64,000 bases of DNA. Source: Bursaphelenchus xylophilus. Its lineage: Eukaryota > Nematoda > Chromadorea > Rhabditida > Aphelenchoididae. The notes below the pieces were generated by a model that saw only the letters and a list, made by a program, of their open reading frames with translations, ran no database searches and had not been told where the DNA came from. Shown one piece after another: positions 28,180-38,920 of the stretch. The DNA lies in NCBI GenBank assembly GCA_904066235.2, contig CAJFCV020000003.1, positions 434,001 to 498,000 on the forward strand, written 5' to 3'. A program made the position numbers and the translations under genes. Positions within the stretch are counted from its first letter, which is position 1. The number at the start of each line of letters is the position of its first letter.

Positions 28180-29000
28180 TTTTGGCAATGCCAATTACAA
28201 GGTAAATGAAAAAATTTTTGTCCATTTTTGTGGATTCTTGACGCCAAATTTCGAACGACCACCAAAACAACCCCCCTTTCCAACGTTTGTGGGGAAAACA
28301 AAACGCGTGGGCGAACGTTTCGAACGCGGCCACCCGATCTTCTCCCTTTCGCCCTACCTGTGGACAGGTGCGATCGCGAAGAGAAAACGGCATTCGGAGA
28401 GAGTTCGGCGCCATGAGCCACCGGCCTCACCGGGCCGGTTGATTCGATTTTTATTAAAATTTTATTCGAATTCGGCTCGAATGATAAGGATTTCGGGCAT
28501 CTGGACCTTACTCAAGGGGCATTTTGGTTGATTTTATGGAAGTTTAAGGGAAAACGATAAAAAATGTGTTGAATTTTGCGGTCTCCTCTTGTCATAGCGA
28601 AATTTATGGGGTCTGGGAAGGATTTTGGGATATTTTTTCATCAATTTTTTTTCAAATTCACCTTATTTTAGGCCATTTTTTCAAAAAAATCATTTTTTCG
28701 TTTTTTAATCAAAAAAATTTGTTGAAAAATCGTTGAAAAATAATCCGCTTTATTTACAAAACGCTTCGTTATATCTTATTTCAAACTCTACACCTCCTAC
28801 TCCTTTTAAAATCACCGTTGCCTGAGGCAATATTTATTTTACGGCCAACTGTTTGCTTGATTTTCCCCCCGTCCGAATGGCCCGTCCTAATTAACGAGTT
28901 GGCTGCTAAAGCCTCGACTTTTATACATTTTTTATTCCCACGTTTCGATTTTTGATGATCTAAACATAGTTTCTTGTGTAATGATTTCTCAAACTTTGGC
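28180..29000. other. Intergenic with a GC-richer patch
   Basis: 28230-28470 is clearly less AT-rich than its surroundings and open on both strands, with no domain I recognise. It may be promoter sequence. 28560-29000 shows nothing else. Confidence 0.35.
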
Positions 29001-29030
29001 AGCAATTTTCCAAGATGCGTTGATTTTTAT

Positions 29031-29191
29031 TTCAGTCTGTCGGGAAAATAATGGGCGTCTGTCGCATCGAAAATCGCATCGCCCTGGAGAAAATGAATTG
29101 TTCTTCGCGGAAAAATCAAATTTCTTTTCGCTTCTTGATGCGATTGGCGCAGCGACAAAGTGCTCATTATTTCCCCGACAGAGTGAAATAA
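29031..29191. mobile_element. Family A element with extra palindromic flanks
   Basis: TTTCAGTCTGTCGGGAAAAT and ATTATTTCCCCGACAGAGTG are the ends. Directly outside, CCAAGATGCGTTGATTTTTA and TAAAAATCAACGGCATCTTGG minus one base are inverted. Confidence 0.82.
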
Positions 29192-29356
29192 AAATCAACG
29201 GCATCTTGGAAATCTTTTTTTAAAATATTTTTATGACTTTTCGAAAGGGTTTCTCTTGGACATTTTAAACCTCACATAAAACAAGTCTGTTCCGGGATGG
29301 GAAACTTCCTTCTTTACCCAAATTTAAAAAAAAAAATACGTTTATTTATAATAAAT

Positions 29357-29522
29357 GTCAGTCTGTCGGAAAAATAACGGCGGATCGTCGCGCCTCGGAA
29401 TCGACCATCATCGTTTTGCGACGACTGCCGAAGCTGGAGATTTGATGTGCGAATGCATATTTTTTCGATCGGGAGAAACATTTTGCTGGGACGACCCGCC
29501 GTCATTTTCCCGACAGATTGAT
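29357..29522. mobile_element. Family A element, CGGCGG variant
   Basis: GTCAGTCTGTCGGAAAAATA with ACGGCGGATCGTCGCG at the left, GACGACCCGCCGTCATTTTC with CCGACAGATTG at the right. The same variant is found at 53012 and 61735. Confidence 0.82.
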
Positions 29523-29523
29523 G

Positions 29524-29877
29524 ATAGTCCGTTCGCAAAGTCGCTAGTTTTTCTGCACAGTGCAAAAAGTGATGTCATTTTGTCGACATGCAACGTGCAA
29601 AAACAAAAGTTTACCTTGCACAGTGCAATTTCTTGTTTTTCGCACCATGAAATAGACTTTTTTGGGTCCGTCGCTTGCACCTGCATTTTTTCTGCACAGT
29701 GCAAGAAATGGTATCATTTCGTCGACATGCAGTGTGAGAAAACAAAAGTTCACTTTGCACTGTGCAATTTCGTCCGTTTTGCACCGTGCAATAGGCTGTT
29801 TGAGCTGTCGCTCGTACTCGCCCTTTTCTTCACAGCGCAGACACCAAAAATCGCACCAGCGACTTTACGAACGGATT
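29524..29877. mobile_element. Family H element with TGCACAGTGCA blocks
   Basis: GTCCGTTCGCAAAGTCGCT starts at 29527 and AGCGACTTTACGAACGGAT ends the element. The interior repeats TGCACAGTGCAA, GTCGACATGCA and AAAACAAAAGTT. It abuts the family A element before it and lies just upstream of the Tyr-rich gene. Confidence 0.82.
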
Positions 29878-29988
29878 TGTATCAATTTTTCGGATCTGCG
29901 TGAGGTTTTAGACGTTTGTCTGGCAATCAATCGTGTTTAGCGCGCGCTTTCCAAATCCGAGCAAAATCGAGATAAAAATTGCAGGGAC

Positions 29989-32109
29989 ATGGCTCATCTA
30001 TACCGGTCACGTTCTCTCGACTTGAGTCATATTCCACGGTAAGTATTTTATCACCATTTTTATTTTTGCCTTTATAAATTGTATTTTGCCTTTATATTTA
30101 TATAGTATTACAGTGAGGGACCTGATCCAGTGGCAAAAAAAGTTTCATTTTGCATCCAGGAAGTATCAAAAGTATGGCAAAATGCCTCCCTCTCCAACTA
30201 AAAAACTCCGTTTTGAATTGCGCGCCCTTTCTCTCACAAAACGATTGGGGGCACGCTTTTGAAATCGAGGTTTTTTCGCTTGGAAAGGGAAGCATTTTGC
30301 CACATTTTTGATACTTTCCGGATGCAAAATGGTACGTTTTTGGCCAATGGATCAGTTCCCCCACTGCATACATGGTATAATAAATCTGGCTATAATATTT
30401 TTCAGTGGGGAGCGTTACCTTTCCCGCTGGTCGCGTGAGAACACCCCGGTTGATGCGTTCGGCTCGTACGCCCGCAACACCCGCCGCTCATTCACGCCCG
30501 TCCGTGAAACGGCCGGCTACCAGAAGGTGCACGACCATCGGCGCGCCTTCTCCGAGCAGCCGCAGGGCGCCGGCTCGTTGGCGGGCTACCGGCGTCGCGA
30601 GCCGCTCGCCTACGTGCACACCCCATATCACGCGAACTACGGATACTACACGGAGAATCAGCCGATCCGCAAGTACGACGTGTTCCAGGTGCGGACATGG
30701 TCCTATCCGATTCACAAGTGAGTTGCGGATCGTCTTATTGTTTAGTGTTGTGTTGCTTTAGATACCTATACGGCCGCGACACCCACCACGATCGGCCCTA
30801 CAGTTATTTCCGCGACTACGCCAACACCGCCAAGTATACGCCGCCCGTGATGACGCCCGAACAGTCGTCGCTAACGCAGCGACGAGGATATTCGGGGTAT
30901 AATTACGTCAGCAATGCGTCGTACGATGTAGCAGCAAAACCGTGGTCGCTAAGTAACTACAGAGTTCTACGGGCTCCGCATGTGACGAGGTAAGCGAGCT
31001 GGGACCATTATTTTCTCCGTATATCTGGCTCGGGACTTATAAGTCTGTGTGTCCAGAAAATATGCCATGGTGGTTCTAAGTGCACGTCAAACTGAAATAA
31101 GCAATATTATAAAAGGGCTGGTGAATGGATTGGCAATTCGCCACAAAAAACTCGAAAAAACTTTCAGTCGCCGAAGAAATGGGGATTTTTTGGGGCGAGA
31201 GAGTACGTTTTTGCGCGTCTTTTTCTCTCTTTCGTCTTGTGAAATCAAGACGAAATGTAAAAAACCGATAGCACAGGGTCTAGTCCGTCACCGGACTCCT
31301 CAATTTGACGTGCAGTGTTTTAGAGAGCACTCCTTGCAATATACAGCCGTTTTTTGTACCGCTGGTACGTTTTATAGTCCGTCTCAATATGGCACATTTC
31401 CTGGACACACAAATTCATAAGTCTCAAGACATAGATAAGGCAGACTGTATGGCGCTACGACCTTTCTTGTCAGCGACAGTTTGGATTTACGATACTATGG
31501 ATCTCGCCGGTTCGTCGTTGTATGCATGGGAGAGGCTAGAAGAAGGCTTAGTTAGTCAAAATAACAAAAATCATCACCTCCTAGGATAGCTTGTCACCTA
31601 TTTTGAGGTGTTTTACGCGTCCTCACATCAATAATATCCAGATAAAAGTTACGGATCTTCGTTTTTTGCCACAAATTTTGGTCGTTTTTATGTTATACAA
31701 TAACTCGGGGTAAAGAAATCTAACGTTAGGAATCGCAAGAATTGGAAAAAGTGGGCACATTGCAAGCCTTCGCCAAGTCTCCGCCGAGCCTTCGCCGAGA
31801 TTTTGCTGACCATCCAACAGCTTTACGAGGCCTCGTAGGCACTTCTACAGCCTTTTTTCGGGTATCTACTTGCCTTACGCCCAGTATCAATCAATTTTCT
31901 TCCTCTTGTCCCGAACTGTCGTCGACCCGAAAGTCTTGGCGCCGTCTATATTTATAAATATTATTATATATTATCGTACAATCTCTACAAATCCATTTTC
32001 CAGCGCTTCCTGGTATTGGCACGGTCGTAGCAGCTTGAGACATTACAACAGCTACCGCCCACCAACGACTTCGGCTCGACTGTCAACTTACTGGAGACCC
32101 TACTACTGA
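29989..32109 (+). CDS. Small basic Tyr/Arg-rich protein, family not recognised
   Basis: Exons: 29989-30038, 30406-30717, 30762-30989, 32004-32109 (TGA). Phases agree throughout, giving 231 aa. The ATG follows TTGCAG by four bases (GGAC), the usual geometry of spliced-leader addition. Exon codon use is GC-rich and strongly third-position biased, unlike the surroundings, so it is a real and well expressed gene. The protein has no signal peptide, membrane helix or enzymatic motif. It is full of Tyr, Arg, Ser and His (for example YHANYGYYTENQ, RPYSYFRDYANT and the end STYWRPYY). Such composition fits a structural or cytoskeleton-associated protein, perhaps of muscle or cuticle-forming cells, but this is a guess. 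Intron 1 holds a family B copy and intron 3 a family D copy. Confidence 0.8.
30109..30369. mobile_element. Family B element in intron 1 of the Tyr-rich gene
   Basis: TACAGTGAGGGACCTGATCC and GGATCAGTTCCCCCACTGCA. It is a complete palindrome with the CGCGCCC / GGGGGCACGC core. Confidence 0.82.
31036..31424. mobile_element. Family D palindromic element in intron 3 of the Tyr-rich gene
   Basis: GACTTATAAGTCTGTGTGTC then CAGAAAATATGCCAT at the left pairs with ATATGGCACATTTCCTGGAC then ACACAAATTCATAAGTC at the right. Interior ACCGCTGGTACG is shared with 48164-48512 as a GGGCACATTT variant. Confidence 0.75.
31520..31940. repeat. Dispersed repeat, second copy of 3950-4290
   Basis: It matches in block order: GAGAGGCTAGAAGAAGGCTT, CACCTATTTTGAGGTG, CTAACGTTAGGAAT, CATTGCAAGCCTTCGCCAAG, CCCGAACTGTCGTCGACCCG. 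This copy lies inside intron 3 of the Tyr-rich gene. Confidence 0.7.
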
Positions 32110-32214
32110 AAACTCGACTTTAAATGTATTGCGCTTTCTGTAATCTCAAGTATTTTTGTTTTTTTTTATGTAACACAACTGGCCATGTAATTGCTCAAAA
32201 GAAAACTGCCCAAA

Positions 32215-32220
32215 AATAAA
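32215..32220 (+). terminator. Poly(A) signal of the Tyr-rich gene
   Basis: AATAAA is 106 bases after the TGA. Confidence 0.65.
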
Positions 32221-32417
32221 CAAGACATGAGAAGATGCACAAGAAAAATTTTTTGTTGACAAAGAGATCTTCTGTTGGCTATTTTGATGTCCCAGGTTCT
32301 CGGTGGCTTGGACGAAGTTATCGTAGCGTTCTCTTCGGATCCTGCAAAGTAAAAAAAAAAAATTTATTAGCAAAATTCCGACCCATTTTATGAATTTACA
32401 AAATCAAAAAAGTTTCC

Positions 32418-32489
32418 TTCCCATGCCGGGAATCGAACCCGGGCCGCGTGGGTGAAAGCCACGAATCCTAACCACTAGACCACATGGGA
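32418..32489 (-). tRNA. tRNA-Glu (anticodon UUC)
   Basis: Read on the minus strand, the 72 nt fold as a cloverleaf. The acceptor stem is TCCCATG / CATGGGA with discriminator A, the D arm is GTCT-AGTGGTTA-GGAT, and the anticodon arm is CGTGG-CTTTCAC-CCACG with TTC as anticodon. The T arm is CCGGG-TTCGAAT-CCCGG. The internal B box GGTTCGAATCC is intact. A run of six T follows on the minus strand at about 32406-32411, as expected for RNA polymerase III. CCA is not encoded. Confidence 0.97.
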
Positions 32490-33461
32490 TCCGGTTCAAA
32501 GACCCTTCGTTTTCTCAAATTTCTTTAAACTTGGTCTCCTGCAAGTCTTTGTTCTTCATTATCACCAAAAAGTTGACAATTCGGCTCATTTTCTATTACT
32601 CACAACAAAAAATTGTTCTTGTCATCATCAGGCTCTCCTAACGTTGTCAAATATACGGCATCGCCACCTGAATTCCTGCGGCTTCATGGGTTGTACGAAA
32701 GCCATAAAAAACGAAGCGATCACATGTAATAAAAAGAATAGTAAAAGGAGAGTTTGATTGTCCGAATCGCTTCCTCGAGACGGAAAGAAAAACAATTTTG
32801 TGACTCAAAGTTGAGGGTATCCTACTATTTTCGCTCTTCCCTTCAGTAATTGAGCGGACGGGTTGTTTTGTAGTAGGGAAGAGCGGGTAGTTCACGATGC
32901 CTCGTTTTGTTTTATAACAGTACAAGATGGTAGTCATCTTTTGCTGTTTTGCTGACGTCCGGCGAAAGGCTCTTTTATTCCATGAGAAATACTATGATAT
33001 GGCTGAAAAGTCTTCTTTCTCTGACCGTCTCTCTTCATTATCCGTAGTCTCTTATCTGCAATGGTTGTTGAATATCTTGGCAGGGCTTTCAAAATCTCGC
33101 CCTGACTTTTTCTGCACACGAAATCGCTCCAGTCATTTTTCTAACGGACTGTTAGTTTGTCGGGAAGACAGCCGGATGAAAGTTATTTGTAGACCGAAAT
33201 TTTGAAAATTTTTTTTGAAGTATTGCAAAAATAGTGATTTTTGTATGTTTATTGGATGATTACTCCACTAACAATGTTTAGATTTCCCTGAAATTTTGTG
33301 CGAATGCTCTCGGTATAGGCTAAAATTGCGTCGCTGAAACGAGGATCAATTCATTTTCTCTTCACCGATGCGATTTTCATTGCAACGGAGTGCTCATTAT
33401 TTTCCCGACAGGCTAATAATAAGCATTTCAAAGAAAAATTAAAAAGACTTATAGCTGACTA
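32490..33461. other. Intergenic with transposon end fragments
   Basis: A short inverted repeat lies at about 32815-32895 (CTACTATTTTCGCTCTTCCC / GGGAAGAGCGGGTAG). A lone family H right end is at about 33120-33152 and a lone family A right end at about 33385-33415. No gene is seen. Confidence 0.5.
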
Positions 33462-33858
33462 TACAGGGTCTTACAAAAAACGTGAAGGAAAGTGGAAGGC
33501 TATAACTTCCGGCGGAGGCGGCGCAGAGACTTTTTGATACGGGTGATGTTGAAAAAGAGGAGGAAAGTGCCAACACTTGCAATTTTTTCGACGTTTTCTT
33601 AAAGACTATATCAAGAAACCCCAAAGAAATCCGACATTTCCTGATGATTTTCAACCAAAAAAACCTGGTTTTCGGGGTACAGATGCCTCTACTTCAGAGG
33701 GTCGTAGCGACCTCAGTTTGCACTTTAAAAGCTTGTTATTTCGTAGACAAAAACTAATGTCTTTTAAAAATACATATTTCAAATACGGAGCCTCTGCGCC
33801 GCCTCCGCCGAAAGTTATAGCCTTCCACTTTCCTTCACGTTTTTCGTACGACCCTGTA
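33462..33858. mobile_element. Family E palindromic element, complete
   Basis: TACAGGGTCTTACAAAAAAC then GTGAAGGAAAGTGGAAGGCT at the left pairs with AGCCTTCCACTTTCCTTCAC then GTTTTTCGTACGACCCTGTA at the right. Inner GGCGGAGGCGGCGCAGAG / CTCTGCGCCGCCTCCGCC pairs as well. TA borders both ends, as for Tc1/mariner-like insertions. Confidence 0.85.
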
Positions 33859-34377
33859 AATCTTTACGAAGACCCGGAAACCATCTGTGCTGTTTATTTC
33901 GGCCAATAATTTTTTCAATAAAGAACATTCTTCGGATCAGAATCCAATGTCAACACAACGTCTTCGAACTCCGGCTGACCCCCGAATCCCTGACCAAACT
34001 CCGCAATCCCCGCTCTTTTTGCACCTTACAAAAAGCGGAAAGTCCTATTGTTTGCGTTTGTCCGCGCGTTCCAACGTTTCCTCCGATTTCGATTCATGTT
34101 TTGAGGACTAATTTCCACCCCAAAATTTCTCCCCTTCCCTTGCAGAAATTGCGCTGGTAATAATTGCGTAATTCCTGTTATTGCATGTTATATGGTGGAA
34201 GTCGGGCGCCGGAACACGTTGTGGCGATGGAGGCTGTGGCTCGGCTTGAGACGGTAGGATCTGAGGGGCAATTTTGTTTATGTCGGATCTCATGGCCATG
34301 GTCATTCTTTGAGATATCTTTGTGAAACAAAGCAATGAAAAAAACGAACGAACTTTCTGGACGAAGGGTCGTTTGTT
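33859..34377. other. Intergenic, nothing recognised
   Basis: A less AT-rich patch at 33930-34110 has a short open frame but no recognisable product. 34330-34377 is the flank that accompanies the family C element next to it. Confidence 0.4.
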
Positions 34378-34825
34378 ACAAGTGAAGTACCCCAAGTGCG
34401 AGGCTAAGATTTTGATGAAACTTGGCACAAATTTAGAATAATTTTTTCTAAAATATATACGAGAATCCCAGCTCGCGCTTTGCAGAAAACAACCGAGATT
34501 TTTAGATCGAAAGTCGGCGAAAATTTGACACTTTTTTTCGAATTTCGGCACGAAAAGTTTCATACCAATTTCAACTGTAAAGGATAACGTTTCTACAAAA
34601 AATCAAATTTTTCCGCACGAAACTGCCAAAGTTATGGCCGAAAAGCGCTTTTCTGACCGCTCTCCGCGTTTAGCGTGCTCTCTCGGCGGCAAAAATCGTT
34701 CGATATCACGGCGGAGCCGGCAAAGCGCGAGCTAAAACTTTCAGGAATTGATATTTAGTCCATACCCGACGTGTATGCAAAATTTAAAGAAAATCTGAAC
34801 GTCGCACTTGGAGTACTTCCCTTGT
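34378..34825. mobile_element. Family C palindromic element
   Basis: ACAAGTGAAGTACCCCAAGT with GCGAGGCTAAGATTTTG at the left, AAAATCTGAACGTCGCACTT with GGAGTACTTCCCTTGT at the right. Interior GTCCATACCCGACGTGTATG is typical of the family. Confidence 0.82.
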
Positions 34826-34889
34826 TAAAATTTTCTGGTCTCCAATGGGAAGCCGCAAAGACAAATTTTGGCTTGCGCTTTGGGGTTTA

Positions 34890-35175
34890 CTAGTCCGTTC
34901 GCAAAGTCGCTGTAGTTATTTTGGCGAAATGCACTTTGCGAAAACAAGAGTTCACTCTGTCTATAAAAATGGCTTCAAGTGCCATCAAGATCAAAACTTT
35001 GGGGTACCCTTTACTTCTACTAATCGCGCCATGCAATTTCTTTTCGCACGCCCAAAATTCGCTGACTCAGTTGAGAAAAGCTTGCGTCCCAGCAATAGCC
35101 GGTTGCACAGTGCAGTCAAACGTACCCCGCAAAAAGTAATTTTGTGCACGGTGCGGCCCACGACAAAATGTCTAC
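34890..35175. mobile_element. Family H element, right end lost
   Basis: AGTCCGTTCGCAAAGTCGCT starts the element, followed by ATTTTGGCGAAATGCACTTT and degraded GCACAGTGCA and GCACGGTGC blocks to about 35155. No right terminal repeat is found. Confidence 0.65.
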
Positions 35176-35561
35176 GTACTTTTGAAAAAGCGTAATATTA
35201 CTATTGGTATTTTCATAAAGTACATGGACATTTGTCGCGTCTCGTGCTGTGCCCGAAAACCCCCCTCGGTGGAGATGTTCCGCAGCGAAGCGCCTGGATC
35301 CCGATACCGTAATTTTCTCTTTGTCTATCCTATCTTGATCTTGCAGTAGTAGAGAAAAGACAAGCGGGGTGTAGAGAGAGAGAGTGTGTTTTTGTTGTGG
35401 AGTTTTGTGTCAGGTTGATTTGTATTGTTGTTGTCTGCATTGCTATTGCATTTTTTTGACCACCAGCCAATCTCGTTGTTTCTTTTTGTGTTTTAGTCTA
35501 TTAGCATGTGGAATCGGACATGCATTTAGCAAAAAAATGTCCATGCACTTTACGAAAATGC
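35176..35561. other. Intergenic, nothing recognised
   Basis: It has a GA-rich run (GTAGAGAGAGAGAGTGTG, near 35370) and no gene structure. Confidence 0.4.
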
Positions 35562-35721
35562 TATCAGTCTGTCGGGGAAATAATGAGCACTCTGTCGCAC
35601 CAAAAATCGCATCGCCAATGAGAAAATGAACTGTGTCGCTTCAAAATCAAATTGCTTTTTAACTTCAGCGACATGATTGTCGCAGCGACACTGCGCTCAC
35701 TATTTTCCCGACAGACCGATA
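35562..35721. mobile_element. Family A element, GAGCAC variant
   Basis: TATCAGTCTGTCGGGGAAAT and ATTTTCCCGACAGACCGATA form the ends, with the GCTTTTTAACTTCAGCGACA block inside. Confidence 0.85.
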
Positions 35722-36087
35722 ATACTTTTTTTCCTTATTTTCCTGCCCTCATCCTCACCGTCTGTCCTCAATTACATTAAAAACGCTCGGTCTTTCCCGC
35801 AGCCTTATGCTTATGACTAATTAATGAGGCGGGTTACCCTAATTACCCACGCCCTTTCGTGGGGGTTTGACCTGAATTGAAAGGTGTGGGGTTCCAAAGG
35901 GACAAGGGCAGAAGCGAGCGCCCTTCTCGAGAACGCAAAGCCCTTTCCTCGAGACGGGATGGATCGGGGGGAACGAAGGAGACTATCAATTTTATGTGTT
36001 CCAAAAACGAAAAAAACCGGCGGGGCAACGCCGGACGGGGATGATTGTGGGAGAGGTCTTTGGTCTTCGATGATTACGGCATGACTC

Positions 36088-36403
36088 TATCGGTCTGTCG
36101 GGAAAATAATGACCGCCATTTGGCTGCAATAATCGTGTCGCTGAACTTCGCAATGACTATTTTTTCAATCGTCATTGCGAAGTTTATACGACGGGGTTCT
36201 TTACAATATTTATATTTTCTGAAAGCCGGCTTTTTACTCTACTGCCGTGCCAAATTTTAGCCTTCTAGCTGAAACGGCTAGCGAGATATGGAGAGAGAAA
36301 ACAAGCGCATTCCGAAAAAAATAGAAAAAGTCGCGGAGATCGGATGTGTCCCAAAAGTAATGCCATGCGACAGAATGCTCATTATTTTCCCGACAGACTG
36401 ATA
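36088..36403. mobile_element. Family A element enlarged by an internal insertion
   Basis: TATCGGTCTGTCGGGAAAAT and ATTTTCCCGACAGACTGATA are 316 bp apart, twice the usual distance. Extra DNA includes CTTCGCAATGACTATTTTTT and its inverse TCGTCATTGCGAAG, and GCTAGCGAGATATGGAGAGA. Confidence 0.75.
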
Positions 36404-37192
36404 TAATTTTTCCAGCTGTCTCTTCTTGTCCCGTAGACCTGCGTTTTTGGATGAAAATTCATTTTTCGGATGACTTTTTTTTCTTGACCTTGTATTAATA
36501 GTAGCATGTGTGTGAAACTCAAATTTCTCATGGTTTTATATCCCGATCTGCTCCAAATTTTGCATACGTCTTCTCTGTCTAGTGTATAATTAATTCCCAA
36601 AAGTTTTTGCTTACGATTTACCGGCACAGCCGAGATATTGGTCTGTCGGGAAAATAATGTGGACTTATCGCGCTTTGGTATTTACCATAACAGACAATTT
36701 TTTTCAAAAATTGATAACGACTCAAGATATCTCATGGAAAATTAGAAATTTTTTTTTTTTTTTTTTTTTTTGTAAAATACGGGGCATAGATTTTCGACTT
36801 CTTGAGTGGGCTGTAATGTTATCAGTTTGTCGGGAAACTACGTTTAAACAAAAATTATTTTACAAATTTCCTCAAAATTTCCTTTGCCATCCCCTCCAAA
36901 ATTCAGAGATCCCAGAGGCCGGAAATTTGGGTGAGCTTAATCCTGTCGCCAAAAAAATAAAGCGTAATACCCACCGTTTAAAGCTTTGCCTTCACTGTTC
37001 TCCTAAATCTCTTCGGGGGACGAAAGCCGGCCAATGGATTTATGGGGATGGGATTAAGCGCATAAAAAGAAGTTGGGAAGTCAACTCCTTCATATTGTTT
37101 AGAATTTGTGCGACAGATTGCGAGCACTTGGACACTTCTTTTTACGGGATTTGTTTCGGGAGTTTCGGAGAGAGCGAGAGGGTTTGAAATGC
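36404..37192. other. Intergenic with a broad but featureless open frame
   Basis: A lone family A left end occurs at about 36640. An open frame from there to 37187 shows no domain, starts inside the transposon end and crosses a 21-base poly-T run, so I do not call it a gene. Confidence 0.45.
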
Positions 37193-37319
37193 TCGTCTGT
37201 CGGGAAAATAGTGAGCAAAATGTTGTTGGATGAATCGCGTCGCTGAAGTGAAAAGTTTTTTAGCGGCTATGCGATTTTTGATGCGACAAAATACTCATTA
37301 TTTTCCCGACAGCCTGATG
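37193..37319. mobile_element. Family A element, short
   Basis: CTGTCGGGAAAATAGTGAGC and CTCATTATTTTCCCGACAGC with the GCGTCGCTGAAGTGAAAAG block inside. Confidence 0.78.
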
Positions 37320-37706
37320 AAAGTTATTTGAAAATGAAATTTTGAAAAAAAGTTTTTTTGAAATTTTGCTTAGTAATGATTTTTTATGTTTATATGGTGA
37401 TTACTCGACTAAGAACGTATAGATTTTCCTGAAATTTTGCACAAATGTTTTCTGTAGGCTATAGATAAATTCTTGAAAATTTCAGCTTGCACTTTGCAAG
37501 CGTTGCCAAGATATTCAACGATTTTTGCAGCCAATTTTAAGACAGTGTGGAAAATGAGGAGAGTCAAACAATTTTTTGGGGAAGCTTGATGCACTACCTT
37601 GCAAATAAAAACAGTAAATTTTCGATCTTAAAAGCTGCGAAAAAATTTAGTTTTTGATGATTTCGGGAAAATTTTTGATCATTTCTTCAACCTGTGAACT
37701 TCCAAA

Positions 37707-37915
37707 TACAGGGTCTTACAAAAAACGTGAAGGAAAGTGGAAGGCCATAACTTCCGGCGGAGGCGGCGCAGAGACTTCGTATTTAAAATATGCATTTTTA
37801 AAGGACATTAGTTTTTGTCCACGAAATAACAAGCTTTTAAAGTGCAAACTGAGGTCGCTACGACCCTCTGAAGTAGAGGCATCCCTACCCCGAAAACCGG
37901 GTTTTTTCGGTTGAA
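37707..37915. mobile_element. Family E element, one arm only
   Basis: TACAGGGTCTTACAAAAAAC starts the copy. The interior then follows the reverse complement of the 33462 copy (CATTAGTTTTTGTCCACGAA, CTGAAGTAGAGGCATCCCTA). The right arm is missing. Confidence 0.75.
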
Positions 37916-37990
37916 AATGATCGAGAAATTTCGGACTTTTTCGGTTGGAAATCGCCAGGAAATGTCGGATTTTGAAAAATGCCTTTATAC

Positions 37991-38140
37991 TAGTCTGTCG
38001 GGAAAATAATGGGCATTCTGTCGCTGTACCGATCGCGTCGCATAAATGAAAAGCAATTTGATTTTACCGCGAAGACAATTCATTTTATCGGCGGCGGTGC
38101 GATTTTTTCGGGCATTGCGCTCGTTATTTTCCCGACATAT
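37991..38140. mobile_element. Family A element with a damaged right end
   Basis: TAGTCTGTCGGGAAAATAAT with GGGCATTCTGTCGC at the left and GCGCTCGTTATTTTCCCGAC with ATATTC at the right. Confidence 0.75.
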
Positions 38141-38589
38141 TCAAAAAACCCCCAAAATTTAATCCTGAAACCATCAAAAATCAAACTTTCTAAGCACTCT
38201 CCAAATACTCCAATAACTGACACCCCGGAACCGATTCGTCTCCCATAAGCGCGCTTAAGCCCGCAGATGTTTTCGTTGCCATTACTGCATTGGCTTGGAT
38301 GAGTGAACTCGGGTATTTGCGCGCCATTTCCTTCGGCTCCTTCGGCTGCTTCTCCGATCCCGTTGGGATTACCGTTTTTTTTGACAAAGACGGGAAAAGA
38401 GGGCGAGGGGAATTTATTGGGGACGGTTATCCGAATAAATGTCTTGGCCATGCGGTTCTGTTTCTGGACAAAGTTCCGCCGGAGGTAATCGTGTTTCGAG
38501 TTTATGTTAGGTTTTCGAATTTTCGAGGCGACAAAAACGTAGTAAAGTGGAAATTTAAGGGCACAAAGATCTATTGTTTTTTGATTATT
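38141..38589. other. Non-repetitive island upstream of mannosidase
   Basis: Unlike its surroundings this stretch is not AT-rich and matches none of the repeat families. Open frames exist on both strands (for example minus strand across 38080-38691), but none has a recognisable domain or splice sites that extend it. It could be a promoter or enhancer of the downstream gene or an unrecognised exon. Confidence 0.35.
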
Positions 38590-38860
38590 ATTCCGTCGGG
38601 AAAATAATGTGGCTTGTTGTAGAAAACGCGTCTCTAAAAGCCAGAATTTGAATTTTTCGTCTTTATAGACGCAGAGGAAGACTTGACCCAAAATTAGTTT
38701 TTATCAGTCTGTCGGGAAAATAATGTGGATTTCCCCAGAAAAGCATCTCTGAACGTCAAAGTTTGAATTTTTCATCTTTGTGGGCGCAGAGGAAGACTTG
38801 ACCCAAATTTGGGTTTATATAGTCTGTCGGGAAAATAATGTGGATTTGTAAAAAAAGTGT
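38590..38860. repeat. Third array of the 116 bp compound unit
   Basis: CGTCGGGAAAATAATGTGG at about 38594, 38710 and 38826. The spacers GACTTGACCCAAAATT and CGTCTCTAAAAG are as in the 470-800 array. It ends 70 bases before the mannosidase ATG. Confidence 0.78.
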
Positions 38861-38920
38861 TTTTATCATTCACCATACAGTAAACTCGTTGTATATAAGT
38901 CGCTATGGTATAATTTCTTG

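Noticed and set aside
28023..28531. Overlapping frames on both strands in the GC-rich island
   Set aside because: Neither strand shows a domain or consistent exon borders; kept only as a finding.
36657..37187. A 176-codon + strand frame
   Set aside because: It starts inside a transposon end, includes a poly-Phe run from poly-T and has no recognisable domain.
38080..38691. A 203-codon minus-strand frame
   Set aside because: It spans a family A copy, unique DNA and the start of a repeat array; a competing frame exists on the other strand. No family was recognised.
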